The notes below the pieces were generated by a model. It did not search any database and was not told where the DNA came from. It saw only the letters and a list, made by a program, of their open reading frames with translations. A stretch of DNA of 64,000 nucleotides from an uncultured Eubacteriales bacterium. Lineage in GTDB: Bacteria; Bacillota; Clostridia; Christensenellales; Aristaeellaceae. The first letter of the stretch is position 1. Every line of letters begins with the position of its first letter. Shown in pieces: positions 26,215-34,055 of the stretch. The stretch covers positions 1 to 64,000 of the forward strand of contig UQNN01000002.1 in assembly GCA_900542445.1 (NCBI GenBank). The letters run 5' to 3'. The position numbers were made by a program, and so were the translations under genes.

Positions 26215-27169
26215 GCAAAAACTCAATGACTGTCGGAACGTATTCGCGCATGATGTCGTTCGTAGACATGTAGATTTCGTGCTTCGCGTCAAACGCGCGG
26301 AGCTGCGCGTGCGGAAGGAGCGAAACGAATCGGTTCTGTTCCGGCAGACAGACGACCGTGTCCCGCGACGCCTGACAGAGCAGAAGCGGCGTTTCAATTT
26401 GGCGGTCAAGCTCCTTGTCCAGCAGAACTTTCGTCACGCCTACGGCTTCCTTGACCCAGCCGTAGGTCGGCGCGGTGTTTTGCAGATGCGCGTTTTCAAG
26501 CCGCTTGCGCGCGTAGTAGTCAAAACGCGCGCGGCTCGTGCCGAAAGAAGCCTCGAACGTCTCGTTTTTTGGGTCGAACGGCTTGCCGATAAACGCCATC
26601 TCTTTTGTTTTGCCGATGGCGCACATGAACTTCGCAATGCCCGCGCCCATCCACGACGGGAACGGCGCGCTCGACGGCGCAATCATGGGCGCGGTCAAAA
26701 CTGCGCGCGCAAAGCGCTTGGGATGCCGTTGCAGCGTCATTCCGCCGACTGCGCCGCCCATCGAATGCGCATACAGGCAGAGCGGCAGGTTTTTCGTGCG
26801 CGGCAGAACGACGTGATCCATGAACGCTTCCAAATCGTTTACGTAATCCGAAAAATGATCGACGTGCGTCAGCCACGTTTCCTCAACTGACCGCGCGCTT
26901 TTGCCGTGGCCGCGATGGTCGATGGCGTAGACGTTGAAACCCGATTGCAGGAAATACCACGTCATTTCGCGGAATTTTTCGCCGCTCTCCGTGTAGCCGT
27001 GCAGCACGATAACCGCACGCGTGGCGGACGGCTGTTCGTACAGCTCGGCATGCAGCACGCCGCCGTCCTCAAGCGGCATGGAAAGCTCTTCGCGAATGGC
27101 CGCAAGCTGCGGCTCGACGGTGTTTTCCATCGTCTCGCGATACTCGGTTTCGGAAATCAGCTCAAACAT
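26207..27169 (-). CDS. Alpha/beta hydrolase, lysophospholipase/monoacylglycerol lipase-like
   Basis: 320 residues from the ATG at 27169 (AGGAGGG six bases upstream). Serine aminopeptidase S33-type fold: oxyanion start VIVLHGYTESGEKF, then IDHRGHGKSAR, nucleophile elbow AHSMGGAVGG, acid in ASRDTVVCLPEQ and histidine in FDAKHEIY. The family cleaves monoacylglycerols or lysophospholipids; no signal peptide is visible, so it is cytoplasmic or loosely membrane-associated. It has its own promoter and a terminator shared with the LysR gene. The substrate is inferred at family level only. Confidence 0.9.
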   Translation of the reverse strand: MFELISETEYRETMENTVEPQLAAIREELSMPLEDGGVLHAELYEQPSATRAVIVLHGYTESGEKFREMTWYFLQSGFNVYAIDHRGHGKSARSVEETWLTHVDHFSDYVNDLEAFMDHVVLPRTKNLPLCLYAHSMGGAVGGMTLQRHPKRFARAVLTAPMIAPSSAPFPSWMGAGIAKFMCAIGKTKEMAFIGKPFDPKNETFEASFGTSRARFDYYARKRLENAHLQNTAPTYGWVKEAVGVTKVLLDKELDRQIETPLLLCQASRDTVVCLPEQNRFVSLLPHAQLRAFDAKHEIYMSTNDIMREYVPTVIEFLRG

Positions 27170-27200
27170 AAAAGTCCCTCCTGCCGTTTGTTGTATGTCT

Positions 27201-27230
27201 AGTATAGCAGAATCGGCGGGCGGGATACAA
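27201..27230 (-). promoter_or_regulatory. Promoter of the hydrolase gene
   Basis: Minus strand TTGTAT (27225-27230), 18-base spacer, TATACT (27201-27206). Confidence 0.65.
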
Positions 27231-27258
27231 GGGTCAGCGGAGCGGTTTTGTCCGAAGG

Positions 27259-27693
27259 TCAAAGCCGTCTGCCATACAGATACCCGGCAACGGCTTTGCC
27301 GGCCGCGCTGAACAGGAGCAGCGCGCCGCCCAGCAGCATGTAAAGCTTGTCGCCGCGAACCGTTGCGACGATGACCATCGCGCAGAGCGAGAAGGTGACG
27401 CACAGCGCTAAAACGTTCTGCGCTTTCAACGCGATCAGCTGTCCGCGCTCATCTGTGGCGGCCAGTTCGCTGTCCTTGGCGCGCGCTTCGCCGATGATCC
27501 TGCGGCGCACGAGCACGACGAGCGAGATCGCCGTGAACGAGCCGCCCATGCCGCTGAAAAAGCCCGCAATGCGCGAGGGCAGGTGCGCTTCCTCCGGCAA
27601 AAACAGATTGCAGATCAGGCCGCCGATCAGCAAAACGAGGCCGACCGCCAGCAAAACCGTCATGTTCTTCTTTTCTCCCCATTTGCAGGTCAT
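27259..27693 (-). CDS. Four-helix membrane protein paired with an XRE regulator
   Basis: 144 residues from the ATG at 27693 (AAGGAGG eight bases upstream). Four membrane segments (about 11-31, 45-62, 96-112, 117-136), with a conserved-looking loop containing ATDERGQLIALKAQ. It resembles the DUF2178-like membrane proteins that accompany small XRE regulators in Firmicutes. It lies 52 bases after the regulator on the same strand, so they form a two-gene operon. The function of such pairs is not established; envelope or antimicrobial stress has been suggested for similar loci. Confidence 0.8.
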   Translation of the reverse strand: MTCKWGEKKNMTVLLAVGLVLLIGGLICNLFLPEEAHLPSRIAGFFSGMGGSFTAISLVVLVRRRIIGEARAKDSELAATDERGQLIALKAQNVLALCVTFSLCAMVIVATVRGDKLYMLLGGALLLFSAAGKAVAGYLYGRRL

Positions 27694-27745
27694 AGCAAAA
27701 TCCTCCTTGGCATCCATGCCTGCCGCCCAATGCGGGGCGGCGTGT

Positions 27746-27967
27746 TCATCGCGGCGATGCCGCGTCGGGGCAGTCGTCGCTGTCGTCGAAAATATCCTCG
27801 ATGGACAGGTTGAAATACCGCGCGAGCTTGAAGGCCAGCGCCAGAGAAGGGTTGTACTTTCCCTTTTCCAGCGAGATGACCGTCTGCCGCGATACGCCAA
27901 GCGCCTGCGCCAAATCCTCCTGACGGATGGCGTGCTGCCTGCGCAGTTCTTCCAGTTGGTTTTTCAT
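27746..27967 (-). CDS. Small XRE-family transcriptional regulator
   Basis: 73 residues, essentially one Cro/CI-type helix-turn-helix (IRQEDLAQALGVSRQTVISL, then EKGKYNPSLALAFKLARYF) with a short acidic tail. AAGGAG lies eight bases before the ATG. Proteins of this size (YozG/YvaO-like) bind DNA as dimers and usually control their own operon. Two copies of a TTTACAT word at about 28005 and 28052 flank its promoter and could be operators. Confidence 0.92.
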   Translation of the reverse strand: MKNQLEELRRQHAIRQEDLAQALGVSRQTVISLEKGKYNPSLALAFKLARYFNLSIEDIFDDSDDCPDAASPR

Positions 27968-28016
27968 GAATGAAACTCCTTCGATCGATCAAAAATAAAG
28001 CTTGCTTTACATGAAC

Positions 28017-28045
28017 AGCATAGCACTTGAAAACGGAAATGTCAA
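28017..28045 (-). promoter_or_regulatory. Promoter of the XRE/membrane protein operon
   Basis: Minus strand TTGACA (28040-28045), 17-base spacer, TATGCT (28017-28022). Confidence 0.8.
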
Positions 28046-28079
28046 GGACGTTTTACATAAAAAATGCGAAATGAGATGA

Positions 28080-28112
28080 AAAACAGTCCCACGCGTTGAC
28101 GCGGGACTGATA
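28080..28112. terminator. Terminator after the YbjN-like gene
   Basis: CAGTCCCACGCG / CGCGGGACTG with a short loop; followed by T on both strands, so it can serve the minus-strand gene. Confidence 0.75.
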
Positions 28113-28116
28113 TTTT

Positions 28117-28590
28117 TTATTTTTTCCCCTCCACGGCCTCAAACGCCTCTCTCGGCGACTTGAACCCGAAGAGCACTTCGAGCAGACCGTCGCCAAAACG
28201 ATCCAGCATCAGGAACGGCAGCATGACGGCCAGACGCGCCGCGCCGAGATCCGGCTGGCTTGCGCCGACGTGAACATAGGTTTTGAAGCGGATCTCACCA
28301 TCCTCCATATTCAGCTCAAAGTTGCCGTTGCGCATGTTGAAATTCACGCGCGTCAGATATTCTGCGACGGCCAGGCGGTTGTTTTCGTCGGCGGCGAGGG
28401 GAATGGTCGTCAACGTGGAAAAATTATCCTCGCGCACGAGCACAAGCATCTGCGCCGTTTGCAGGCGGCAGCGCAGTTTCATTCGGATGGTGAAAATGCC
28501 GCAGCCGGGCTTTTCCTCAAAGGCGGCGTTGATCCCCGAAACGGCAAAAAGTTCGCGCAGCATGTCTGCGATGGGCTGAGAATACGCCAT
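28117..28590 (-). CDS. YbjN domain-like protein
   Basis: 157 residues from the ATG at 28590 (GGAGG upstream). No signal peptide or membrane segment. The pattern of a mixed alpha/beta fold with RLAVAEYLTRVNFNMRNGNF and EDGEIRFKTYVHV, followed by a helix-rich C-terminus (AARLAVMLPFLMLDRFGDGL), matches YbjN-type domains (type III secretion chaperone-like fold). Members are of unknown function, possibly acting as cytoplasmic chaperones. Own promoter. Confidence 0.78.
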   Translation of the reverse strand: MAYSQPIADMLRELFAVSGINAAFEEKPGCGIFTIRMKLRCRLQTAQMLVLVREDNFSTLTTIPLAADENNRLAVAEYLTRVNFNMRNGNFELNMEDGEIRFKTYVHVGASQPDLGAARLAVMLPFLMLDRFGDGLLEVLFGFKSPREAFEAVEGKK

Positions 28591-28634
28591 GATGGTTCCT
28601 CCGTTTGCATGCAGGATAAAAACGTGATGCAGAC

Positions 28635-28664
28635 AGTATACCCCGAAGCGGATGAAAATGTCAA
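28635..28664 (-). promoter_or_regulatory. Promoter of the YbjN-like gene
   Basis: Minus strand TTGACA (28659-28664), 18-base spacer, TATACT (28635-28640). Confidence 0.75.
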
Positions 28665-28752
28665 ACTGAACGAAAATGTGAAAGAAAGACGGATGAACTT
28701 TCAAAAAATGAAGAATTCAGATCCTTTTTGAAAGAAAAGTGGGAGAAAACGC

Positions 28753-28781
28753 TTGACAGATGCATTTGCATGCGCTATAAT
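28753..28781 (+). promoter_or_regulatory. Consensus promoter of the T-box/aspS operon
   Basis: Perfect TTGACA (28753-28758), 17-base spacer, perfect TATAAT (28776-28781). Confidence 0.92.
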
Positions 28782-28787
28782 CCCACC

Positions 28788-29071
28788 ATAAAAAATCAAA
28801 CGGCGATGAAAGAGACGAGTACCCCGCGTTTTCAACCAGAGAGGCATGGCCGTCGGCTGAGAGCCATGTGCGGAAACCCCGTGGGAGGAAAGAACACTCT
28901 TGAGCCGGTGCGCTAACGCGTTTGCCCAGGCGCATCCGATGGATCCGCGTTAAGGATGAGAGGGGTTGCCGGGTGATGGCCGCAGGCAGCAACTTGGGTG
29001 GTACCGCGGGGTACGTTTACGATTGATCCCGTCCCGAGCAGAACGAATCTGTTCGGGACGGTTTTTCTTTT
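28788..29071 (+). promoter_or_regulatory. T-box riboswitch, probable asparagine specifier
   Basis: The 5' arm has the AGTA loop-E word (about 28815) and CAGAGAGG. The 3' arm of stem I reads GGAAAGAACACTCTTGAG, placing a candidate specifier AAC (Asn) at 28893-28895 just before the conserved ACTCTTGAG. The T-box proper AACTTGGGTGGTACCGCGG is at 28991-29009 with the UGGN bulge. The terminator stem CCGTCCCGA/TCGGGACGG ends in a T-run (about 29028-29070). Uncharged tRNA would stabilise the antiterminator and switch on aspS-gatCAB. An overlapping GAA (Glu) reading of the specifier is possible. Confidence 0.95.
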
Positions 29072-29133
29072 GGAAAAGCGCGCCGAACAGCCATGAGGAT
29101 GCCCCGCCGGGGGCGAAAGGAAGGCTGAACGAT

Positions 29134-30444
29134 ATGCAGACGATGACAGGCAAAACCGAAGGAAAGCACAGCGCGCTTTTGGAAGTGCTGGCGATGGAGA
29201 CAGGCGAGCGGGCGGCGGTGCATGGCCTTGTGCACACGCTGCGCGATTTGGGCGATGTGCGCTTTGCGCTGCTGCGCATGCCGCAGGGCGTGCTGCAATG
29301 CGTGCTGGGCGCGGATGAAGACGTTCGCGACGGCGACGCGGTGGAGATCAGCGGCGAAGTGGTGCGCGACGAGCGTGCGCCGGGCGGCGCGGAGCTGCAT
29401 GCGCAGAGCGTTAAGGTGCTCTCCCGCGCGGCGGAAGCCATGCCTGTGCCGATCGGCAAAAACAAGATGAACCTGTCGCTGGATACGGATTTGGCGCTGC
29501 GCTTTGTGACGCTGCGCAACCTCCGCAAGCGCGCGGTGTTTAAGATTCAGGAAGGCATTGTCCGCGGTTTCCGCGAGGCGCTGCAAAAAGAGGGATTCAC
29601 GGAGATCCATTCCCCGAAGATCGTCGCGCAGAACGCGGAGGGCGGCGCGAACCTGTTCCGCATGGAATATTTCGGCCGCCGCGCGTATCTGGCCCAGAGC
29701 CCGCAGTTTTACAAGCAGGCGATGGTGCCGGTTTACGAGCGCGTGTTTGAGATCGGCCCGGTGTTCCGCGCGGAGAAGCACAACACCCAGCGCCATCTGA
29801 ACGAATACACGTCGATGGATTTTGAAATGGGCTTCATCGACGGATTTGAGGACATCATGCAGATGGAAACGAAGGTGCTGCAAAACATCATGGCGGTGTT
29901 GAAAGCGGATTACGCGCCGCAGCTGGCCGCGCTGCATGTGTCTGTGCCGGATGTAACGAGCATTCCCGCCGTTCGGTTCGACGATGCGAAGCGCATGGTC
30001 AGCGAGAAATACGGCCGCGCGATTCGCGACCCGTTTGACCTTGAGCCGGAGGAAGAGCAGCTCATCAGCCGCCTGTTTGCGGAGGAATACGGCAGCGAGT
30101 TTGTGTTTGTCACGCATTATCCGAGCAAGAAGCGTCCGTTCTATGCGGCGGACGATCCGGAAGATCCGCGTTACACGCTTTCTTTCGACCTGCTCTTCCG
30201 CGGGCTGGAGGTCACGACGGGCGGCCAGCGCATTCACGATTACGACGCGCAGGTGGCGAAGCTCATCAAGAAGGGCATGAACCCGGAGGATTTTGCGGGC
30301 TATCTGATGATTCACAAATACGGCACGTGTCCGCACGGCGGTCTGGGCTTGGGGCTTGAGCGGCTGACGGCGCGTCTGCTGGGCGAAAACAACGTGCGCG
30401 AGACGTGTCTGTTCCCGCGCGACCAGCAGAGAATCGAGCCGTAA
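29134..30444 (+). CDS. aspS: Archaeal-type (non-discriminating) aspartyl-tRNA synthetase
   Basis: 436 residues from the ATG at 29134 (GAAAGGAAGG nine bases upstream). An N-terminal OB anticodon-binding fold (about 25-110) is followed by a class II catalytic core: motif 1 around IHSPKIV, motif 2 FRAEKHNTQRHLNEY, motif 3 GGLGLGLERLTARLL. It lacks the GAD insertion that makes bacterial AspRS about 590 residues long. It belongs to the short archaeal type that often also charges tRNA-Asn with aspartate. Co-transcription with gatCAB and an Asn-like T-box supports the non-discriminating role. Confidence 0.93.
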   Translation: MQTMTGKTEGKHSALLEVLAMETGERAAVHGLVHTLRDLGDVRFALLRMPQGVLQCVLGADEDVRDGDAVEISGEVVRDERAPGGAELHAQSVKVLSRAAEAMPVPIGKNKMNLSLDTDLALRFVTLRNLRKRAVFKIQEGIVRGFREALQKEGFTEIHSPKIVAQNAEGGANLFRMEYFGRRAYLAQSPQFYKQAMVPVYERVFEIGPVFRAEKHNTQRHLNEYTSMDFEMGFIDGFEDIMQMETKVLQNIMAVLKADYAPQLAALHVSVPDVTSIPAVRFDDAKRMVSEKYGRAIRDPFDLEPEEEQLISRLFAEEYGSEFVFVTHYPSKKRPFYAADDPEDPRYTLSFDLLFRGLEVTTGGQRIHDYDAQVAKLIKKGMNPEDFAGYLMIHKYGTCPHGGLGLGLERLTARLLGENNVRETCLFPRDQQRIEP

Positions 30445-30449
30445 GAGTT

Positions 30450-30510
30450 GGGAGGACGTTGGGGCTCTGCCCCAAACCCCGCAAGGGAACTGAGCTCCCT
30501 TGACCTTCCG
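30450..30510 (-). repeat. Family 1 repeat, copy 8
   Basis: Module C GTTGGGGCTCTGCCCCAAAC (about 30459-30477), module B AAGGGAACT/AGCTCCCTT (30483-30501). Module A is absent. It sits between aspS and gatC within the operon. Confidence 0.8.
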
Positions 30511-30534
30511 TAATGAAAAAAGCGAGGAATAAAT

Positions 30535-30822
30535 ATGGAAATCAACGACAAACTCGTTTCATATGTTGCCGAGCTGGCGCACCTGAAGCTGGACGACGAT
30601 CAGCGCGCGCAGGCCGCGGCGGATCTGGCCCGCATGATCGGCTATGTAGACCAGCTTTCCGAGTTGGACACCGACGGCGTGGAGCCGATGAGCCACGCGT
30701 TTCCGGTGGTCAACGTATTCCGCGAGGACGAAGTGAAGCCCAGCATGGAGCGCGAACTGGTTTTGAAAAACGCGCCGAAGCAGAAAGAGGGCTGCTTCCT
30801 CGTTCCCAAAACGGTGGAGTAA
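30535..30822 (+). CDS. gatC: Asp-tRNA(Asn)/Glu-tRNA(Gln) amidotransferase subunit C
   Basis: 95 residues, standard GatC size and pattern: VAELAHLKLDDDQ, LARMIGYVDQLSELDTDGVE, and the C-terminal REDEVKPSMEREL and GCFLVPKTVE. GatC wraps around GatA and stabilises the amidotransferase. It lies between aspS and gatA; 12 bases separate it from gatA. A GCGAGGA site precedes the ATG. Confidence 0.95.
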   Translation: MEINDKLVSYVAELAHLKLDDDQRAQAAADLARMIGYVDQLSELDTDGVEPMSHAFPVVNVFREDEVKPSMERELVLKNAPKQKEGCFLVPKTVE

Positions 30823-30834
30823 GGAGGGCGAAAC

Positions 30835-32292
30835 ATGAGTTTATTTGATTTGACCGCCCTTGAGCTGGGCGCAAAGATACAGGCGGGCGAGGTCGGCGCG
30901 GTGGAAGCGACGCGCGCGTGCCTTGCGCGTATCGAAGCGAAAGAGCCGACGGTTCATGCGTTCGTGACGGTCACGCCGGAAGCGGCTGTTGCCCGTGCGG
31001 AAGACGTGCAGAAACGCATTCAGTCCGGCGAACTGACGCATCCGCTGGCGGGCGTGCCGATGGCGATCAAGGATTTGATTTCCACCAAAGGCGTGCGCAC
31101 GACATGCTCGTCCAAAATGCTGGAAAACTATGTGCCCGTGTTCGACGCGACCGTCGTGCAGAAGCTGGACGCCATTGGCGCGGTCTGCCTGGGAAAGACG
31201 AACATGGATGAATTTGCAATGGGTTCGTCCACGGAGTCTTCCTATTTCGGCGTGACCCGCAACCCGTGGGATTTGACGCGCGTGCCGGGCGGTTCTTCCG
31301 GCGGCTCGGCGGCGGCTGTTGCGGCGCGCGAAGTGTTTTACGCGCTGGGCAGCGACACCGGCGGATCGATCCGCCAGCCCGCGTCCTTCTGCGGCGTCAC
31401 GGGCATCAAGCCGACGTATGGCGCGGTTTCCCGTTACGGCCTGCTGGCCTATGCGTCGTCGCTGGATCAAATCGGCCCGCTGACGATTGACGCGCGGGAC
31501 GCAGCTGCCGTCACTGCCGCATTGATGGGTAAAGATGAGATGGATGCGACGAGCGTCGCCGCGCCTGTGCCGGTTCTGCCGGAAAAAGCGCGGCTTGACG
31601 GTCTGCGCGTGGGCATTCCACAGGCGTATTTTGGGGAAGGACTCGACGCGGATGTCCGCGAGCGCGTGATGGACGCGGCGCATGAGTTGGAGCGTCTGGG
31701 CGCGACGCTCGTGGAAGTGGATATGCCGATTCTCAAGTATTCGATTCCGGCGTACTACATTTTGGCCTGCGCGGAAGCGAGCAGCAACCTGTCCCGTTAC
31801 GACGGCGTGAAATACGGTTTCCGTCCGGCGCATTTCGAGGATTTGCACGACCTTTATCTGACCGCCAGAAGCGAGGGCTTCGGCGCGGAGGTCAAGCGGC
31901 GCATTATGCTCGGCGCGTTTGCGCTGTCCTCCGGCTACTATGACGCCTACTACAATAAAGCGCTGCGCGTGAAGGCGCTCATCAAGCAGGGGTTTGACGC
32001 GTGCTTTGAAAAAGCGGATATCCTGCTGACCCCGGCCGCGCCGACGACGGCGTATCCGCTGGGGGCGCACACGGACGACCCGATTCAGATGTATTTGGGC
32101 GATATTTACACGGTTTCCGTCAACATGGCGGGTCTGCCGGGTATGGTTGTGCCCTGCGGCACGGACAAAGCGGGTCTGCCCGTCGGCGCGCAGCTGATTG
32201 CGCCCGCGTTTGGCGAACAGAAGCTCTTTGACGCGGCCTGCGCCTATCAGGTGCAGACGGCGTTCCACCGCAGCCGTCCGAAGGAGGATTGA
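30835..32292 (+). CDS. gatA: Asp-tRNA(Asn)/Glu-tRNA(Gln) amidotransferase subunit A
   Basis: 485 residues, amidase-signature enzyme. The catalytic triad is at canonical positions: K78 (VPMAIKDL), cis-Ser154 (PGGSSGGSAA) and nucleophile Ser178 (SDTGGSIRQ). It hydrolyses glutamine and passes ammonia to GatB. TAAGGAGGG precedes the ATG at 30835. With AspRS it would convert Asp-tRNA(Asn) to Asn-tRNA(Asn); it can also serve Gln-tRNA(Gln). Confidence 0.98.
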   Translation: MSLFDLTALELGAKIQAGEVGAVEATRACLARIEAKEPTVHAFVTVTPEAAVARAEDVQKRIQSGELTHPLAGVPMAIKDLISTKGVRTTCSSKMLENYVPVFDATVVQKLDAIGAVCLGKTNMDEFAMGSSTESSYFGVTRNPWDLTRVPGGSSGGSAAAVAAREVFYALGSDTGGSIRQPASFCGVTGIKPTYGAVSRYGLLAYASSLDQIGPLTIDARDAAAVTAALMGKDEMDATSVAAPVPVLPEKARLDGLRVGIPQAYFGEGLDADVRERVMDAAHELERLGATLVEVDMPILKYSIPAYYILACAEASSNLSRYDGVKYGFRPAHFEDLHDLYLTARSEGFGAEVKRRIMLGAFALSSGYYDAYYNKALRVKALIKQGFDACFEKADILLTPAAPTTAYPLGAHTDDPIQMYLGDIYTVSVNMAGLPGMVVPCGTDKAGLPVGAQLIAPAFGEQKLFDAACAYQVQTAFHRSRPKED

Positions 32293-32295
32293 GTC

Positions 32296-33729
32296 ATGGC
32301 AACGTATGAAATGGTGATCGGCCTTGAAGTGCACGTCGAGCTGGCGACCAGGACGAAGATTTTCTGCGGCTGCACCACCAAATTCGGCGGCGCGCCCAAC
32401 ACGCATACCTGTCCGGTCTGCACGGGCATGCCCGGCACGCTCCCGGTTGCGAACAAAAAGGTCGTCGAGTTTGCCGTCGCGGCGGGTCTGGCGACGAACT
32501 GCGAGATTACGCGCTACAATAAATTTGACCGCAAAAACTATTTCTACCCCGATCTGCCCAAAGCGTACCAGATCAGCCAGCTGTATCTGCCGATCTGCCG
32601 CAACGGCCATGTCGATATCGTGACGGCGGCGGGCGCGAAATCCATCGGCATTCATGAAATCCACATGGAAGAGGACGCCGGCAAACTGGTGCATGATCCG
32701 TGGCTGGATGAAACGATGGTGGATTACAACCGCTGCGGCGTGCCGCTGCTGGAAATCGTCTCCGAACCGGACATGCGCTCGGCGGACGAGGTGATCGCCT
32801 ATCTGACCAAACTGCGCCAGACGCTGCAATATCTCGGCGTTTCGGACTGCAAGATGCAGGAGGGTTCGCTGCGCGCGGATGTGAACCTCTCCGTGCGCCC
32901 GGTCGGCCAAAAGGAATTCGGCACGCGCACCGAGATGAAGAACATCAACAGTTTCAAGGCGATTGCGCGCGCGATTGCGGGCGAGTACCGCCGTCAGGTG
33001 GAACTCATCGAGGACGGCGGGCAGGTGAAGCAACAGACCCGCCGCTGGGACGACAACAAGGATGCGTCGTTTGCGATGCGCTCCAAGGAGAACGCGCAGG
33101 ATTACCGCTATTTCCCGGAACCGGATCTGCCGCCGATTGAGATTTCACAATCGTTTATCGACGCGGTGCGCGCCCGTCAGCCAGAACTGGCAGAAGCAAA
33201 GGCTGCCCGCTATCAGCAGGAATTTGGCCTGCCGGAATATGACGCGCGGATCTTGACGGAAGAAAAACCGATGGCCGACCTGTTTGAGCGGGCGGCGGCG
33301 GTCTGCGGCAAGCCGAAGGAAGCTTCCAACTGGATCATGGGCGAGACGATGGCGATGATGAAGGAAAAAGCCGTTCTGCCCGAAAACCTGATGCTTTCCG
33401 GCGAGGCGCTGGGCGCGATCATCCGCGCGGTGGCGGACGGGCGCATCAGCCGCCAGAGCGCGCGCGAGGCGTTTGCCTATGCGTTCGACGGCGGCGAGGA
33501 TATCGAAGGCTATATCAAGACGCACGGGCTTGAGATGGTCAGCGACGATTCGGCCTACGAACAGATTCTCGCCGAAGTGCTGACGAAGTGCGAAAAGGAC
33601 GTCGCGGCCTATCGCGCGGGCAACGAAAAGGTGTTCGGTTTCCTCGTCGGACAGGCGATGAAAGCGCTTCGCGGCAAGGCCGACCCGAAGAAGATCAACG
33701 AGATGCTCAGGAAGATGCTAAAACAGTAA
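32296..33729 (+). CDS. gatB: Asp-tRNA(Asn)/Glu-tRNA(Gln) amidotransferase subunit B
   Basis: 477 residues. N-terminal kinase-like catalytic domain with EMVIGLEVHVEL, zinc-binding cysteines (CGCTTKFGG and HTCPVCTGMPG), the VDYNRCGVPLLEIV stretch and the MKNINSFKAIARAI region. C-terminal helical/YqeY-like domain (about 330-477) that binds the tRNA. AAGGAGG lies at the end of gatA, nine bases before the ATG. It activates the aspartate or glutamate carboxylate on the tRNA with ATP before amidation. Confidence 0.98.
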   Translation: MATYEMVIGLEVHVELATRTKIFCGCTTKFGGAPNTHTCPVCTGMPGTLPVANKKVVEFAVAAGLATNCEITRYNKFDRKNYFYPDLPKAYQISQLYLPICRNGHVDIVTAAGAKSIGIHEIHMEEDAGKLVHDPWLDETMVDYNRCGVPLLEIVSEPDMRSADEVIAYLTKLRQTLQYLGVSDCKMQEGSLRADVNLSVRPVGQKEFGTRTEMKNINSFKAIARAIAGEYRRQVELIEDGGQVKQQTRRWDDNKDASFAMRSKENAQDYRYFPEPDLPPIEISQSFIDAVRARQPELAEAKAARYQQEFGLPEYDARILTEEKPMADLFERAAAVCGKPKEASNWIMGETMAMMKEKAVLPENLMLSGEALGAIIRAVADGRISRQSAREAFAYAFDGGEDIEGYIKTHGLEMVSDDSAYEQILAEVLTKCEKDVAAYRAGNEKVFGFLVGQAMKALRGKADPKKINEMLRKMLKQ

Positions 33730-33732
33730 ATC

Positions 33733-33797
33733 GACGGGGAACGTTGGGACTCCGTCCCAAACCCTGCCAGAAACCTGAGGTTTCTGGACTTCCCTCC
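33733..33797 (-). repeat. Family 1 repeat, copy 9
   Basis: Module C GTTGGGACTCCGTCCCAAAC (about 33743-33762) and module B AGAAACC/GGTTTCT (about 33767-33787). Directly after gatB. The rest of the 326-base gap to gdhA holds a CCCTCCTT/AAGGAGGG hairpin, an AT-rich tract and the gdhA promoter. Confidence 0.85.
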
Positions 33798-33966
33798 TTG
33801 AAAAAGGAGGGATTTATTATGGAAAAAACGATGCAAAAAATATAAGAAAGCGCGAACTGCGCGTCTGCGATGACGCCGTATTCGACTTAGGAAGTGACAA
33901 TAGGTGCAAAAACAATCGGTTTTTACGGCAAAAACGAAAGAAAAACGAAAAAATCATCAAAAACAC

Positions 33967-33995
33967 TTGCGAAAATGACGCGGCATGCGTATAAT
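33967..33995 (+). promoter_or_regulatory. Promoter of gdhA
   Basis: TTGCGA (33967-33972), 17-base spacer, TATAAT (33990-33995), preceded by a long A-rich tract that may act as an UP-like element. Confidence 0.8.
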
Positions 33996-34055
33996 GAAGG
34001 GGCTGAAATTGCATTTTCCATGTCAAACATATAAGCGTTAAGGAGGACGTAATCC

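Noticed and set aside
33791..33845. Octapeptide frame after gatB (ATG 33819) with AAGGAGG inside a CCCTCCTT/AAGGAGGG hairpin
   Set aside because: Eight codons, no promoter, and the ribosome site is sequestered in a hairpin that may simply be part of the repeat border.
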